64,000 bases of DNA from Acinetobacter dispersus (GCF_009884975.1 NZ_CP041970.1:3720001-3784000); one strand, 5' to 3'; shown: positions 1 through 7,992, numbered from the stretch's first letter. The notes: a model not told the origin generated them from the letters alone. Translations and numbers: made by a program.

Positions 1-295
1 GTGTTGCACAAGTATCTTGGTCTTCATAGATGGCTACGTAACGTAGAGGTAAATCGGAGATACCTACACGACCAAGCTGGCGATAAATTTTAGTATCAAA
101 GCCCGTATAGGTAACTTCTGACTGTAATTTTTCCCAACCAAGTGCAAGATCGACTTCGCCAATCATGCCAGCCCCACGATGGCTATCAGTTTTCTTTGTA
201 AGTTTTGGCAGGGTCATCGTGGCAGCGACACCTACCCAATTCACGCTATCAACAAATACGTTGAAGTTTTTTAGTGTACGAGGTAATGCAGACAT
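1..295 (-). CDS. Phage major tail tube protein, P2 FII-like (partial)
   Basis: Partial gene whose 3' end lies beyond the left window edge. The visible N-terminus begins MSALPRTLKNFNVFVD and continues with a glycine-rich stretch typical of P2 FII tail-tube proteins, which form the inner tube of the contractile tail. It lies directly downstream of the C-terminal half of the tail sheath, 12 bases away, as FII follows FI in P2. The start is the ATG at 295. The family call rests on N-terminal resemblance and gene order, since the rest of the protein cannot be seen. Confidence 0.8.
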   Translation of the reverse strand, partial: MSALPRTLKNFNVFVDSVNWVGVAATMTLPKLTKKTDSHRGAGMIGEVDLALGWEKLQSEVTYTGFDTKIYRQLGRVGISDLPLRYVAIYEDQDTCAT

Positions 296-307
296 TAATG
301 CAAATCC

Positions 308-961
308 TTATGCAGCAGTTGGGAGGTCTTCAAGCCCGCCACCTGTAATGAGTTTGCCGAAATCAATCATAAAACGTCCTGTAATACGTTGATTCAGCAC
401 TAGGTTTTCAAGTGGTGGGATAGGTGTGTAATCGTAATCGATACAGAGCAAACCATTCATAAGACTTTCTGTAGGGTTTAAAGATGCGTCAAACCATACA
501 GAACCACCCATTAATCGACGTTCTTTACCTGAAGACAGGCGACGTAAATAAGCATTGATAGAGTCGATAATATCTTTGGCCAGATACGGTGTTAATGGCT
601 GGTCTACGAAAGGGAAACAGGCTTCAATGATGCTTTCTTTAATCACCTGAGCAGTACGTACGAACACTTCAAAAACAAAACGCGGATCAGCGGAAGGTGT
701 ACGATTCCCCCAGAAGCGGATGCCGTTGTGTTGAATCATCGTCGTAATTTCATGGCTATTCAGATAACCAGCATCGGTGTCTGGATCTTCTAAATCCCAA
801 GTAATTACCTGGCTAATTCCTGTTGGACCAGTCAAAACTACGTTTGACAGCGATTTATGCCAACCGACTGTTTTATCGAGATGTGCACGGGTCGCTGCAG
901 CAACTACTGCAGCATTTAAAATGCCATCCCCGTAAATTGGTTTTGGTGTAACTTCAGGCAT
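308..961 (-). CDS. Tail sheath protein, C-terminal half (P2 FI-like, split gene)
   Basis: This 217-residue product matches only the second half of a P2-type contractile sheath. It carries the conserved GWHKSLSNV, GPTGIS, FWGNRT and DYDYTPIPPLENL blocks that sit in the C-terminal half of P2 FI, which is about 396 residues. It has its own strong ribosome-binding site (AAGGAG, seven bases before the ATG at 961), and a stop codon lies in frame just upstream, so it must be translated separately. The N-terminal half is 947 bases away at 1908-2555. Whether the two halves assemble into a working sheath is not known. The codons and motifs look intact, not decayed. Confidence 0.88.
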   Translation of the reverse strand: MPEVTPKPIYGDGILNAAVVAAATRAHLDKTVGWHKSLSNVVLTGPTGISQVITWDLEDPDTDAGYLNSHEITTMIQHNGIRFWGNRTPSADPRFVFEVFVRTAQVIKESIIEACFPFVDQPLTPYLAKDIIDSINAYLRRLSSGKERRLMGGSVWFDASLNPTESLMNGLLCIDYDYTPIPPLENLVLNQRITGRFMIDFGKLITGGGLEDLPTAA

Positions 962-975
962 GAGCCTTCTCCTTG

Positions 976-1872
976 TTACGTTGGTATATAACTACTTAAC
1001 GGTTTTAACTTGCCTTCGAAAAAGTAGTAATCAGTTTGTTCATAGGTAGTCTGCTGGCCATCAGGAACATAAATTTCTGATGGATGAGTTCCTGATGAGC
1101 CACCATTGCCCCAAGCATTTCCATCAATCGCTGGTGGAAGGATGCTTCTAAAAATCAAAGTCCTTAAGTTATAAAGATTCACAAAGGCCCAAGCATCGAT
1201 GGAACTTAAACCTGCGCCCAGATCTAGGGTCACAATTGCATTACATGCGCTGAAGGTATTGTTGCCAATTGTTTGAACAGAATCTGGAATTTTTAGATTC
1301 ACCAAAGCAGAGCAATCTGAGAATGCATAGTGTGAAATAGTCTGCAAACCATTATTAAAAGTGATTTTATTGAGCTTATTCCAAAATCTAAATGTATTAG
1401 CTGCAACAGTTTTAACATTTGAATTGAATACTAGTTCAGTCGCTAGGTCTCTGTAAGCTAAACGTGCTTCTGTTTCTAGAACAGTTTCGCCTGTTAGTTC
1501 ATAGATCCATGAGCCATTAACAAGATACTTAATATCCCACGCTGGTTCTGGAGGAATAGCTCCTGACAAACAGACTGAGAAATTGCCATCAGAAAATCTA
1601 TATAGTGTTGGATTGGTATTAGTATTGGCACCATACAGTTCAAGTCCATCTAGTATTTTTTTGAGACGAAAACGTACATTCAGATTACTTATATTTCTAT
1701 AAGTCACCTCAGCTTTGGTATAAATACCAACATTAATTGGGTCGGGAAATACTGTCACAGATGAAGTTACTGATGCAGGAAGATTTTCCATAGGTACACC
1801 GTTTACTTCATAAGTGAAGTTATTTACAGCCGCATTAATAAGGCTGTTGTAGTTTCCTGTCTCATAATGCAA
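976..1872 (-). CDS. BspA-like leucine-rich-repeat ORF inserted in the tail sheath gene
   Basis: The roughly 298-residue product has an N-terminal part of unknown fold and, from about residue 150, BspA-type (LRR_5) repeats such as ITFNNGLQTISHYAFSDCS and LKIPDSVQTIGNNTFSACN. It ends in the IYVPDG..Y tail common in that family. These repeats mediate protein or surface binding. The only start codon in frame is TTG at 1872, with no visible ribosome-binding site. The frame stays open back to the end of the sheath N-half, in the -1 frame relative to it, so it may be made by frameshifting from that gene (about 526 residues in all). It ends 14 bases before the sheath C-half. Function is unknown. Confidence 0.72.
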   Translation of the reverse strand: MHYETGNYNSLINAAVNNFTYEVNGVPMENLPASVTSSVTVFPDPINVGIYTKAEVTYRNISNLNVRFRLKKILDGLELYGANTNTNPTLYRFSDGNFSVCLSGAIPPEPAWDIKYLVNGSWIYELTGETVLETEARLAYRDLATELVFNSNVKTVAANTFRFWNKLNKITFNNGLQTISHYAFSDCSALVNLKIPDSVQTIGNNTFSACNAIVTLDLGAGLSSIDAWAFVNLYNLRTLIFRSILPPAIDGNAWGNGGSSGTHPSEIYVPDGQQTTYEQTDYYFFEGKLKPLSSYIPT

Positions 1873-1907
1873 TACAAGAGTTGTTGTATTTGTAGCCCCC
1901 TCACAGC

Positions 1908-2555
1908 TTATGATGCCTGTGGGGGGATTACCTCCCCCGAGTCTTCAACTCCAATCAAAACATTGCCACTGATAAACTCTGGATAAAGGAGCGTAAGCTC
2001 GCGATCACCTAAGCTATCTCGGTATGCCACAACAGCTTCAGCATCTGGTAGTAAATAACCGTTTGGCAATCGTGGATTTACATAGCTATATCCACGCAAT
2101 TTTTTATTGACTGAAATTAGTGCTTGAACAACATCGGCTGTTTCAACATCAGGTGCAATGTTGATTTTTGGTGTGATCCCAAGAATTGATTTGGCTGTCA
2201 ATAATGCCTGAATTCCTGTGCGCTCTCCGCTCTCATTGATACCACCAATAACAATGCTGTCATCTAATTGTAGGCCAACCTCACCCATCGTAAATGGATC
2301 TTGAATGCGAACAACAACTACTGTCGTGTTTACGATTGCTTGTATAGTTTCTAAGCTACGACGTAAGTTTCCAGTGTAGCCAGCTTTGGCAATGCCTGTA
2401 TTCATATTATTAATACGCACAGGAATATTTTCTGGGAAAAAATCTGGATCTGCATCGTCAGCAAATGCAATTAACCCAATGACTGCAGTCGCAGTCTCTT
2501 TTACATAAACTAGTCCCGAACTTGGTTCGTTTCCTGTAATACCATGATGAAACAT
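1908..2555 (-). CDS. Tail sheath protein, N-terminal half (P2 FI-like, split gene)
   Basis: Starting at the ATG at 2555 (MFHHGITG), which follows an AAGGAAGGA ribosome-binding site, this encodes about 215 residues matching the first half of P2 FI. Recognisable blocks are the MFHHGI start, TAVIGLIAFADDAD, and the ELTLLYPEFISG block that precedes the middle of a normal sheath. It then enters a proline-containing linker (GEVIPPQAS) and stops. Joined to the 308-961 product it would give about 430 residues, close to an intact sheath. The last codons contain the slippery heptamer at 1920-1926. An in-frame TTG at 2561 is a less likely start. Confidence 0.88.
   Translation of the reverse strand: MFHHGITGNEPSSGLVYVKETATAVIGLIAFADDADPDFFPENIPVRINNMNTGIAKAGYTGNLRRSLETIQAIVNTTVVVVRIQDPFTMGEVGLQLDDSIVIGGINESGERTGIQALLTAKSILGITPKINIAPDVETADVVQALISVNKKLRGYSYVNPRLPNGYLLPDAEAVVAYRDSLGDRELTLLYPEFISGNVLIGVEDSGEVIPPQAS
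1920..1933 (-). promoter_or_regulatory. Candidate -1 ribosomal frameshift site in the sheath gene
   Basis: On the minus strand the end of the sheath N-half reads GGGGGAGGTAATCCCCCCA. In the sheath frame the codons are ATC CCC CCA, giving a C CCC CCA slippery heptamer. A -1 slip enters the frame that runs without a stop into the leucine-rich-repeat ORF. A Shine-Dalgarno-like GGGAGG lies four bases upstream, and the G and C runs could also pair as a short hairpin. Such elements stimulate frameshifting in bacterial genes like dnaX, although the spacing here is shorter than in that case. Use of the site is inferred. Confidence 0.4.
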
Positions 2556-2585
2556 ATTCAATCCTTCCTTGAATTGATGTGTTGA

Positions 2586-3653
2586 TTAATTATTTCGGCT
2601 GTATGGGTAGTAATCTAGGTTGCCAACAACCTGAGTAAATCCTAAACAAGTCACTTCTATCCAAATCCATCTATCGATATTGGCTGGGTCTGCATCGCTG
2701 ACATAGTCAGTACGAACAACTAAAACCGTTTGCTTATCTCCAGGGGGACCTTCTTCATAAATATTTACTAAGCGACTGTAGCTATCATCATCGGCATGGC
2801 TACCGTAACCACCTGACTGATAGGTAGTAGAAACATGAAGTATTCTGGCTGCAGAGACTGGTAAATAAATATGTAGGTTCTCATCTCCCTTGTTGGCATG
2901 GACTTTAATAGTCTGTTTTAAGAGACCTCCTGGTAGGTAATAAGTGCTAATTTGAACAGCATCGTAATTAGTCGGATTTACGGCATAGTGAATTGGAAAC
3001 CGAGTTGAAAGGGGGTTCAAGTCTCTAAAAGCCAGTATTCCGATTGAATTAATGCGTTCATGGATAAATGAAATATCTAAATTTTTCTCATCTCTAAGAG
3101 TATCGATTTTAGAATTTAGTAAATCATCAACATAGATTCTTGCATCGCGCTCGGTATTATCACCAAGCTCTCGAGCTATTTTTTCATCCTCTAACTTTTG
3201 CAAAACCCATGGTTGACTTGCACTAATTGGATTGATGGCCTGGATTAATACATTACCGCCTTGCTCAGGTTTTACATCAATATAAAGTTGAAGCTCGCCA
3301 CCAGCACCTTGAGCCAGTACTGGTTTAAAACCCCCATGATAATTACCCAAATAAACTAGCTTCCCAGTTGGATCTGTAAGACCAATTTCATGGATATTGA
3401 AGCCACCAATTTCATTACCTACCAAAGCACGAATACGAACAGTATGTGTATCAATCATCTCAACAGATTGGACTGGTACCATTGCGCGCTGATTGACCAA
3501 GGTAGTACGTTGCTTATTACTGATAGGGTCGTAAGGCGAACCATTTGCATCACCCAAAACCAGGTTAATAAGTGAAATACTGGCAGTATTGTGAGCCTGT
3601 GCTATTAGCGACAGGCCGTAGTTAGTTGGAGTAACGTAATAAATGGCTGTCAT
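2586..3653 (-). CDS. Phage tail fibre protein, P2 H-like
   Basis: 355 residues. The N-terminal half (MTAIYYVTPTNYGLSLI through the GGFNIHEIGL block) is the tail-collar fibre domain that attaches P2 H-type fibres to the baseplate. A helical spacer follows (about 175-205, rich in Asp, Glu and Arg), then a short beta-rich C-terminus likely to include the receptor-binding tip. P2 H is much longer (about 670 residues), so this is a short fibre. No G-type fibre chaperone follows; the next gene is the sheath. The ATG overlaps the end of the preceding spacer closely, suggesting coupled translation. Confidence 0.8.
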   Translation of the reverse strand: MTAIYYVTPTNYGLSLIAQAHNTASISLINLVLGDANGSPYDPISNKQRTTLVNQRAMVPVQSVEMIDTHTVRIRALVGNEIGGFNIHEIGLTDPTGKLVYLGNYHGGFKPVLAQGAGGELQLYIDVKPEQGGNVLIQAINPISASQPWVLQKLEDEKIARELGDNTERDARIYVDDLLNSKIDTLRDEKNLDISFIHERINSIGILAFRDLNPLSTRFPIHYAVNPTNYDAVQISTYYLPGGLLKQTIKVHANKGDENLHIYLPVSAARILHVSTTYQSGGYGSHADDDSYSRLVNIYEEGPPGDKQTVLVVRTDYVSDADPANIDRWIWIEVTCLGFTQVVGNLDYYPYSRNN

Positions 3654-3658
3654 TTATT

Positions 3659-4600
3659 TCACTTCTGAGTTTCAGATGTCAAAGATGCTGAAAAATTCGT
3701 ATTTTGATCCACAAAATGTACGTTTAACCAAATACGACTAAGTTCAATGCCAGTTACAGTACGTTCTTTCAAGACAGTACCGTTGGTGTCAGCTAGAGTT
3801 AAAGCAACACTATCTTGGCCAGTACGAGAAATGGTAGCTGCATATGTAGTCTGATCATTTAGATCAGTACGATATGCTTCATTCCAATCTCGCCAAGCTA
3901 CGAGACGAGCTTTTTCAAGATCCTGCAGAATTACAACGCATTGATCACTATAGGTTCCCGTTTTTTCACCGTTATCAGCAGCTAATGCAAAATGTTTGAT
4001 GGAACCTAATGCAACTTTAAAATCAACAGTTACAGACTCTCCTATATTCAAACTTTTCTTAGCAAATAAACCCGTTGATATAGAACCTCCAAGCCCTTCC
4101 TCTTCAAAAGTACCGCCTGTATAAGTTAAGACACCATTGCTTAATGTTGCATTTGTCAGAGACCAGCCGTCGATGGGCTGGCCATCAACGGCTAAATCAA
4201 AAAAATTTGCAGAACTCTCAAGCATTGGAATTCCGAACAATTCACCAATGAAAACAATGGCAGGTTTGTTTGCTTCAAGATCAATTTGTTTAGGTGGGTA
4301 ATCTTTGTATTCGATTACAATATTTTGGGCAGTGGTAGAAGCAAGAATCACTTTTAATGATTTATCGCTTTCTGAAATTGAACTAATGTTTGGCTTAAAT
4401 TTCAGTCCATTACGAGCCTGACCATCACTTAATAAGACAACAGTCGTACCTGCAACCGTATGTTCATGATCATTTGTTAAGACCAGATCCACAGGATTGT
4501 GATGTACACGTACCAATTCATAGGGCTGGAAGCTTCCGATCTGAATAATTTTATCTTCAGTATTAGAAAACTGTTCAATTAAGCTTTGCATTGCTGTCAT
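3659..4600 (-). CDS. Phage tail protein with a lectin-like C-terminal region
   Basis: A 313-residue protein between I and H, a position with no gene in P2. I do not recognise the N-terminal 120 residues. Residues about 125-310 have the alternating pattern of a jelly-roll, concanavalin/LamG-like domain (GWSLTNATLSNGVLTYTGG, VTVDFKVALG, CVVILQDLEKARLVAW, VALTLADTNGTVLKERT). This suggests a sugar-binding baseplate or fibre accessory, but the fold is inferred from pattern only. The ATG at 4600 follows an AAAGGA ribosome-binding site. It probably belongs to the V-W-J-I transcript. Confidence 0.6.
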   Translation of the reverse strand: MTAMQSLIEQFSNTEDKIIQIGSFQPYELVRVHHNPVDLVLTNDHEHTVAGTTVVLLSDGQARNGLKFKPNISSISESDKSLKVILASTTAQNIVIEYKDYPPKQIDLEANKPAIVFIGELFGIPMLESSANFFDLAVDGQPIDGWSLTNATLSNGVLTYTGGTFEEEGLGGSISTGLFAKKSLNIGESVTVDFKVALGSIKHFALAADNGEKTGTYSDQCVVILQDLEKARLVAWRDWNEAYRTDLNDQTTYAATISRTGQDSVALTLADTNGTVLKERTVTGIELSRIWLNVHFVDQNTNFSASLTSETQK

Positions 4601-4612
4601 ATCAATAATCCT

Positions 4613-5137
4613 TTATTGACTTGTTAAATAAACCTGTTCACCAGTAACTACAGCACCAGCTACTAACAAAAATGCTGAAGTACTAACTCTTGCATTGATT
4701 CCATATAGATCTCTTTGAGATTTGGTGGCATCAATAGCGGTATGTAATTGTGATAACTGTTCGATGGTTAAAAGTATTGCCTCAGCAACGATGACTGAAA
4801 ATGTATATGGTTGGCCCTTTGGTACTTGTTGGTGCCAGGCTACAATTTGATACTGATTTACGACGGTTTCAATTAATGCTCGTAGTGAGGCTCTAGTACC
4901 TCGCTGTGTATTGAAATCCTTAGAGGCATGTATAGCATCTCTTTTTTGTTGATCATTCCAACTTGGGTCCCAATATTCAACTCTGTGTTCCCAGGCCAAC
5001 CAAGGTAAATGGGAAACAGGGCATTCATCAATACGACTTAATTGCACAAATGGAACGGGTAAAAGTTCTACTCGAGCAGAACAATACTCCAGACTTTTTT
5101 CGAGTCTGGTACTGTTAGGGGGGAGTAAGCTAGACAT
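4613..5137 (-). CDS. Phage tail/baseplate protein I (P2 gpI)
   Basis: About 174 residues, close to P2 gpI (176). It shows the family's HLPWLAWEHRVEYWDPSW block and the RGTRASLRALIE helix. gpI is a baseplate component at the periphery of the contractile tail. The ATG at 5137 (MSSLLPPNST) lies inside the last codons of the J gene, giving an 8-base overlap that implies translational coupling. Longer in-frame starts upstream run far into J and are rejected. Confidence 0.88.
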   Translation of the reverse strand: MSSLLPPNSTRLEKSLEYCSARVELLPVPFVQLSRIDECPVSHLPWLAWEHRVEYWDPSWNDQQKRDAIHASKDFNTQRGTRASLRALIETVVNQYQIVAWHQQVPKGQPYTFSVIVAEAILLTIEQLSQLHTAIDATKSQRDLYGINARVSTSAFLLVAGAVVTGEQVYLTSQ

Positions 5138-6029
5138 CTCTATACTCCGCGACTTTGACCAATCGATTTGTGCATCGGCCATAACGACTGTTTGGAACAA
5201 CGATATCTTGTAGAGGGGAGTCTAAAATTACTCGTTGGACACCAGACTGGTGTAATGCAGCAAAGATTCCGCTTCTTGAAATATCAAAACCGTTGTAGCT
5301 CACTTGTTCTAGGTATTTATCAAGCTGCTTATTTGCTTCAGCTTGAACAACATCTGAGTCTGGACCAGAAAACAGTACAAGGGTTGCATTGATGCTAAAG
5401 TCCATTGGTGTGGCAGCTGATACAAGCACATCATCCGTCGCTGGACGACGAGTTTCAGGATCTAAACTTACGTCAACTTTATCCAGTAATGACTGTGGAG
5501 CGATCACATCATTATGACTCTGAATCCATACTTCGACCTTGCCAGCTAAATTCGTTATTAAACTTGCATCTTTAACTTGGCCATCCGCAGAAAGTGCCCA
5601 ATATTGATATGCACCTGTTGATCCTGCAGCTGCTCGTTCTGGTGCTAATTGCACTCTGCGACGAAGTGCGTCATTTGATTCATAAATGGCTTCAGTAGGG
5701 GGTACAACATTATTGTTTGCAGGTTGTATAAGTAAGCGATAAACATCACGATTGGCAGCAAGATGATCCAGATCAGCATCAATCGCGTAAGCAAGTGTGA
5801 GAGCTTTTGAAGTCGAGTTAATTTCATGAGTTTTTAATAAAATGCGATATGCGAAGGTCTCCAGTAGTTTTACAACTGGTTCACTTTTGAGTTCTAAAAC
5901 CTCAGCCATTTCTGGATAACGTTCTAAAAAGTCAGCTTTACACAAAGCAAGTTCCGCAGAAAAATCTAGGGCTTGCAATACATTTGGGTATGGCAAATTT
6001 GATAGATCGACGCGAGTGGTATTACTCAT
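5130..6029 (-). CDS. Baseplate assembly protein J (P2 gpJ)
   Basis: 299 residues against 302 in P2 gpJ, a baseplate wedge protein. Typical features are the N-terminal VDLSNLPYPNVLQALDF, the DADLDHLAANRDVYRL block, the RRRVQLAPERAAAGSTGAY motif shared by J-type proteins, and a C-terminal GVQRVILDSP. It overlaps W by 4 bases at its start and I by 8 bases at its end, within a tightly packed baseplate operon. No defects are seen. Confidence 0.92.
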   Translation of the reverse strand: MSNTTRVDLSNLPYPNVLQALDFSAELALCKADFLERYPEMAEVLELKSEPVVKLLETFAYRILLKTHEINSTSKALTLAYAIDADLDHLAANRDVYRLLIQPANNNVVPPTEAIYESNDALRRRVQLAPERAAAGSTGAYQYWALSADGQVKDASLITNLAGKVEVWIQSHNDVIAPQSLLDKVDVSLDPETRRPATDDVLVSAATPMDFSINATLVLFSGPDSDVVQAEANKQLDKYLEQVSYNGFDISRSGIFAALHQSGVQRVILDSPLQDIVVPNSRYGRCTNRLVKVAEYRDV

Positions 6030-6391
6030 GCAGCTGCTCTCAATTCAAAACGATCAACGTAATTAATAACTTTTTGATTAAATGTAGTTATGCCAACAAG
6101 TTCGAGTTCCCAACTTCCTGCAGCTTCAAATTTGATAATACGAATCTGAGTAATACGGACTCTTGGTTCAAACAAAATCAAAGCTGTTGCAGTTGCACTA
6201 AATAGCCGAATCTTGGTTGCTTCGTTGCAAGGTTGGTCTATTAAATCAGGGACAATTGATCCGTATTTTCTTTGACAAATACGGGTACCAACTAAGGTTG
6301 TCAAAATGTCATGGATTGATTGTCGTAAGTGAAGAAGATAGGGCGCAGCGTCATTGATGCTGCGCCCTGTAGTTCGTGACATCCCTATCAT
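6026..6391 (-). CDS. Baseplate assembly protein W (gp25-like)
   Basis: 121 residues, similar to P2 gpW (115) and the gp25/lysozyme-like family of baseplate wedge proteins. The family signature includes the IHDILTTLVGTRICQRKYGS block and the late EPRVRI motif, both present. It overlaps V and J by 4 bases each. The start could be the first ATG at 6391 or the second Met three codons later (MSRTTG). The catalytic residues of lysozymes are not expected in this family. Confidence 0.9.
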   Translation of the reverse strand: MIGMSRTTGRSINDAAPYLLHLRQSIHDILTTLVGTRICQRKYGSIVPDLIDQPCNEATKIRLFSATATALILFEPRVRITQIRIIKFEAAGSWELELVGITTFNQKVINYVDRFELRAAA

Positions 6392-6906
6392 TGTGGTACT
6401 CCCGTTGCATCGTTACCACTACGAACCCCAATGTGTTTATGTCCAATCAAGCTAATTGCTGTTGCTTTGACATCCATATCAGAGCTAATAAGCCCATGAG
6501 CATGCAAACTACCTGTGAATTCAACATTTTCCACATCAAATGTGAGTTTTTTAAGTTTAAATGTTGCTTCCCCTGACTGTTGATCAATGATTAGAGAACC
6601 TGCAGGAAAGTCCACAATAATCTCATCTTCAGTACCAGAAATACCGTTTTCATCATCCGTTGGAAGCGCGATAACAGGAACTGCGTTTCCTAAATTTCCA
6701 GATTCAGAAATAACGGTAAATTGCTCGCCCTTTGATGGACATCGCCATATTTTCAAAGTACCCCAAGCGAGCGCAGGAATCGTCACCCAATCTGTTTGAT
6801 TTTCGCCAATCTCTAAACGCATTTTTTTGTTTGCCGCATCGACCTCGAGCACAGTCCCTGTACTCGCGATGTTATTAAGCAATCGTGCATTTTCAGAATT
6901 TGACAT
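6388..6906 (-). CDS. Baseplate spike protein V (P2 gpV)
   Basis: About 172 residues from the ATG at 6906 (MSNSENARLLNN). It has an N-terminal OB-like region, a repetitive beta segment (GSLIIDQQSGEATFKLKKLT and following) and a C-terminal GHKHIG. That H-x-H pair corresponds to the iron-binding apex of the P2 membrane-piercing spike. P2 gpV is slightly longer (211). It is the first gene of the V-W-J-I unit: a terminator-like hairpin and a copy of the 27-bp palindrome lie just upstream, so a late promoter probably sits here. The TTG at 6918 is a weaker alternative start. Confidence 0.9.
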   Translation of the reverse strand: MSNSENARLLNNIASTGTVLEVDAANKKMRLEIGENQTDWVTIPALAWGTLKIWRCPSKGEQFTVISESGNLGNAVPVIALPTDDENGISGTEDEIIVDFPAGSLIIDQQSGEATFKLKKLTFDVENVEFTGSLHAHGLISSDMDVKATAISLIGHKHIGVRSGNDATGVPQ

Positions 6907-6916
6907 TTTAAAAATC

Positions 6917-6949
6917 AAAAAAAACCCATGAATCGATCATGGGCTTTTT
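6917..6949. terminator. Bidirectional terminator-like hairpin between dam and V
   Basis: The arms CCCATGA (6925-6931) and TCATGGG (6937-6943) flank a 5-base loop, with a T-run on one side and an A-run on the other. On the minus strand it would end transcripts coming through the methylase gene just before V begins. It therefore supports V having its own promoter. Confidence 0.6.
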
Positions 6950-6970
6950 GAAATTTTATTTCTAATCATC

Positions 6971-6997
6971 AAAGTCCGAATAGAGCTTAATCGGACT
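6971..6997. repeat. 27-bp palindromic repeat, copy 1 (upstream of V)
   Basis: The sequence has arms AGTCCGA and TCGGACT around an 11-base centre and is identical to 13317-13343. This copy overlaps the last codons of the methylase gene and ends about 65 bases upstream of the V start, reading in the same direction relative to V as the other copy does relative to O. No T-run follows, so it does not look like a terminator. A binding site for a late-gene activator is the inferred role. Confidence 0.7.
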
Positions 6998-7835
6998 CAA
7001 GTTGAGGATTGAAATTGGTAATAATTAATTCATGGCCAAGTTCATCATTATCTGCTTTCGCATTAACGGACCAGCGGATCTTTTTCTCAATAAAATTGAA
7101 GTCTGCAAAAATTTCTCGCACCTGGGGAACGTCATTTAAACTTAAAATAAATTTGCCCTTAATGCTTTTCAAGATATCTCTCAATTTAAAGAAATCATCT
7201 CGGCTGAAGATATCTTTGCCATAGTACTTTTCACATTGATAATACGGTGGGTCCAAATAAAACAGCATATCTTTATGATCTTTTTGTAAGATCAATTGAT
7301 CAAATGCCATGTTTTCAATCGTAACCCGTTGCAAACGCTCATGAATCTTTTGTAAAAACTCTTTGAGATCATCACCAAGTTTTAAGTTGGCTGGTCGAAT
7401 AGGGTGGGAGCAAAAACTAGGATTATGAATACGTGCACCATAGCAATTTCTGAGCATGTAATAGAACCGTGCTGCTCGCTGAATGTCAGTTAATGATTTC
7501 GGTTCTTCAGATCTGGCACGTAGAAACTCATCGCGACTGATTAATTGAGTTTCAAACTCTTTAACCAATGCTTCATGATGATATTTAAATACACGATAGA
7601 GATTGATGAGATCGCCATTAATATCATTGATGGTTTCACCGTAGCTTGGTGTTTTCTTAAATAACACCCATCCAGCTCCGCCAAAAACTTCGCAATAATA
7701 TTTATGAACGGGCATTAACTCAATAATAGTTCGAGCTAACTGTGATTTTCCCCCAAGCCATCCTGAAAATGATCGTCCAGATGCATTATAAGAAACTTGG
7801 TGTTCGTTGGTGTTGTTTACCTTTGCTGCTGACAT
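6987..7835 (-). CDS. Phage DNA adenine-N6 methyltransferase (D12/Dam-like)
   Basis: About 282 residues from the ATG at 7835 (MSAAKVNN). Near the N-terminus it carries FSGWLGGKSQLAR and EVFGGAGWVLF, the SAM-binding region of D12-class enzymes. About two thirds along is the catalytic LDPPYY motif. It methylates adenine N6 in a short DNA motif, probably protecting phage DNA from host nucleases or altering gene expression. It follows the Com-like gene with about 50 bases of overlap and interrupts the normal P2 order S-V, so the pair is inserted cargo. The last codons contain copy 1 of the 27-bp palindrome. Confidence 0.88.
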   Translation of the reverse strand: MSAAKVNNTNEHQVSYNASGRSFSGWLGGKSQLARTIIELMPVHKYYCEVFGGAGWVLFKKTPSYGETINDINGDLINLYRVFKYHHEALVKEFETQLISRDEFLRARSEEPKSLTDIQRAARFYYMLRNCYGARIHNPSFCSHPIRPANLKLGDDLKEFLQKIHERLQRVTIENMAFDQLILQKDHKDMLFYLDPPYYQCEKYYGKDIFSRDDFFKLRDILKSIKGKFILSLNDVPQVREIFADFNFIEKKIRWSVNAKADNDELGHELIITNFNPQLESD

Positions 7836-7992
7836 TTTCTGTCTCCGTAAGCAGCTCATGGCTGTCTGACCTGACGCTCGAGGCGTTCCAGTGATTTAGC
7901 ACCTTACATCGAGGGCATTTAATATTAATTTTTATAGGTTTATCTTCAATTTGTGCGAGTAATCTACCGCAACCACATCTAAAATCTCGCAT
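7786..7992 (-). CDS. com: Com-family zinc-finger translational regulator
   Basis: 68 residues. The N-terminal FRCGCGRLL and IKCPRCKVLNHW supply the four cysteines of a zinc finger resembling the Mu Com protein. In Mu, Com binds the mom messenger RNA and opens its ribosome-binding site so that the DNA-modification gene is translated. Here the downstream modification gene is a D12 adenine methylase instead of Mom. The reading frames overlap by about 50 bases, consistent with similar translational control. The start overlaps the stop of gene S. Control of the methylase is inferred. Confidence 0.78.
   Translation of the reverse strand: MRDFRCGCGRLLAQIEDKPIKINIKCPRCKVLNHWNASSVRSDSHELLTETENVSSKGKQHQRTPSFL

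Noticed and set aside
976..1872. LRR ORF as an intein or intron in the sheath gene
   Set aside because: No intein splice motifs or homing endonuclease are visible; the ORF has LRR repeats, and stops separate it from the C-half.
5645..5827. 60-codon - strand ORF with a hydrophobic segment inside J
   Set aside because: An out-of-frame shadow of gene J with no ribosome-binding site.
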